A stretch of DNA of 7,402 bases, from NCBI GenBank assembly GCA_013696235.1, contig JACCYY010000310.1, forward strand, positions 1 through 7,402. Direction: 5' to 3'. A program made the position numbers and the translations under genes. The notes under the pieces were generated by a model. It had not been told where the DNA came from and ran no database searches. It worked only from the letters and a program-made list of their open reading frames with translations. The stretch comes from Sporichthyaceae bacterium. Its GTDB lineage: Bacteria; Actinomycetota; Actinomycetes; JACCYY01. Below, piece by piece: positions 6,941 to 7,402 of the stretch (its first letter is position 1; every line of letters begins with the position of its first letter).

Positions 6941-7402
6941 TCAGCCGAAGTTCGACGCGAACCGGGCGGCCGCACCCGCCACCCGACCGGGATCTGCTCC
7001 CAGCTGCTCGATCGGGATGTCGCCGCCGAGCCAAGGGCTCGGGACGGTCAACCAGGTCCAGGTCTGCCAGCCGCCGAGCCGAGCGGACCGTTGCAACGGG
7101 TCGAGCACCCTCGGGAGCCCCGGCATGGGCTCGGCCTGCTCGCCGAGCTGGAACGCCGGGACGAGCGTCGCGTTCTGGTGGGTGACGGTGAACACCTCGT
7201 GTGCCCGGCGCCGGCGCGTGAGCCAGGTGCGGGTCGCGGACTGGGTCGCGTCCCCCCGGAGCGCCGCGAGCGCCTCGATCGTGTACGCGCCGGAGGCGAG
7301 CAAGCGCTGGCGGTGCCGGGCCGCGCGCTTGGCCTGCTCGAGCGTCGCGGCGGGAATCGGATCGAAGTCGGCGACGATCAGCGTCTGCAGCAGCTGCTCA
7401 CG
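6941..7402 (-). CDS. Xre/MbcA/ParS-type antitoxin-like protein, N-terminus outside the window
   Basis: The frame is open from the right edge to TGA at 6943-6941, giving 153 visible residues; the start codon lies beyond 7402. Visible residues 21-75 are an Arg/Ala-rich helix and a helix-turn-helix-like stretch (TIEALAALRGDATQSATRTW) followed by a basic RRRR cluster and LVPAFQL. Residues 95-150 match the toxin-binding domain of Xre/MbcA/ParS antitoxins: a GGWQTWTWL helix, then PSPWLGGDIPIEQL and a final Ala-rich helix (DPGRVAGAAARFASN). In MbcTA-like loci the antitoxin precedes the toxin, as here. It should bind and block the RES protein and may repress its own promoter, which is out of view. 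A TTG at 7303 is an internal codon and not the start, because homologous-looking sequence (EQAKRAARHRQRL) continues upstream of it. Confidence 0.78.
   Translation of the reverse strand, partial: REQLLQTLIVADFDPIPAATLEQAKRAARHRQRLLASGAYTIEALAALRGDATQSATRTWLTRRRRAHEVFTVTHQNATLVPAFQLGEQAEPMPGLPRVLDPLQRSARLGGWQTWTWLTVPSPWLGGDIPIEQLGADPGRVAGAAARFASNFG

Noticed and set aside
7301..7303. TTG as start of the antitoxin-like gene
   Set aside because: The frame stays open to the window edge and the upstream codons give a sensible helical segment, so the gene is better treated as partial.
1..7402. Search for CRISPR arrays, tRNA or rRNA genes, insertion sequences and attachment sites
   Set aside because: No spaced direct-repeat array, cloverleaf-like segment, transposase-like protein or terminal inverted repeats were seen by eye.

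Overview
This is a high-GC bacterial window. Gene content and codon bias point to an actinobacterium. The combination of GatCAB, a SigE-type ECF sigma factor, an MbcA/MbcT-like pair and a PQQ-type sugar dehydrogenase would suit Nocardioidaceae or a relative, but that placement is inference only. Coding density is very high. Every gene except a fragment at the left edge is on the minus strand, so transcription runs from right to left.

From right to left along the minus strand: (1) 7402-6941 is the 3' part of an Xre/MbcA-type antitoxin-like gene that runs off the window. It is followed after 4 nt (with the preferred start) by a RES-domain gene (6936-6235), the expected NAD+-degrading toxin partner. 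(2) After a 59-nt gap comes a complete gatC-gatA-gatB cluster (6175-2857), the tRNA-dependent amidotransferase. Its genes overlap by 4 nt at both junctions (GTGA and ATGA), so translation is probably coupled. (3) An 89-nt spacer (2856-2768) holds a candidate ECF-type promoter (AAC-N17-CGTC) and an 8-bp dyad. (4) It leads into an ECF sigma factor gene (2767-2282). That gene overlaps by 8 nt a gene for a single-pass membrane protein (2289-922) with a duplicated, cysteine-containing extracytoplasmic domain. This is probably a non-canonical partner or regulator of the sigma factor. (5) Then comes a class I SAM-dependent O-methyltransferase (857-198).

At the left edge, on the plus strand, are the last 51 codons of a PQQ-dependent sugar (glucose/sorbosone) dehydrogenase. 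It converges on the methyltransferase gene across 39 nt that contain an imperfect hairpin.

The amidotransferase cluster is housekeeping. The two regions worth a second look are the sigma factor/membrane protein pair and the RES/Xre pair placed directly upstream of gatC. Neither is a wholly new system on sequence grounds. The duplicated extracytoplasmic domain lacking a ZAS anti-sigma motif is the least familiar element.
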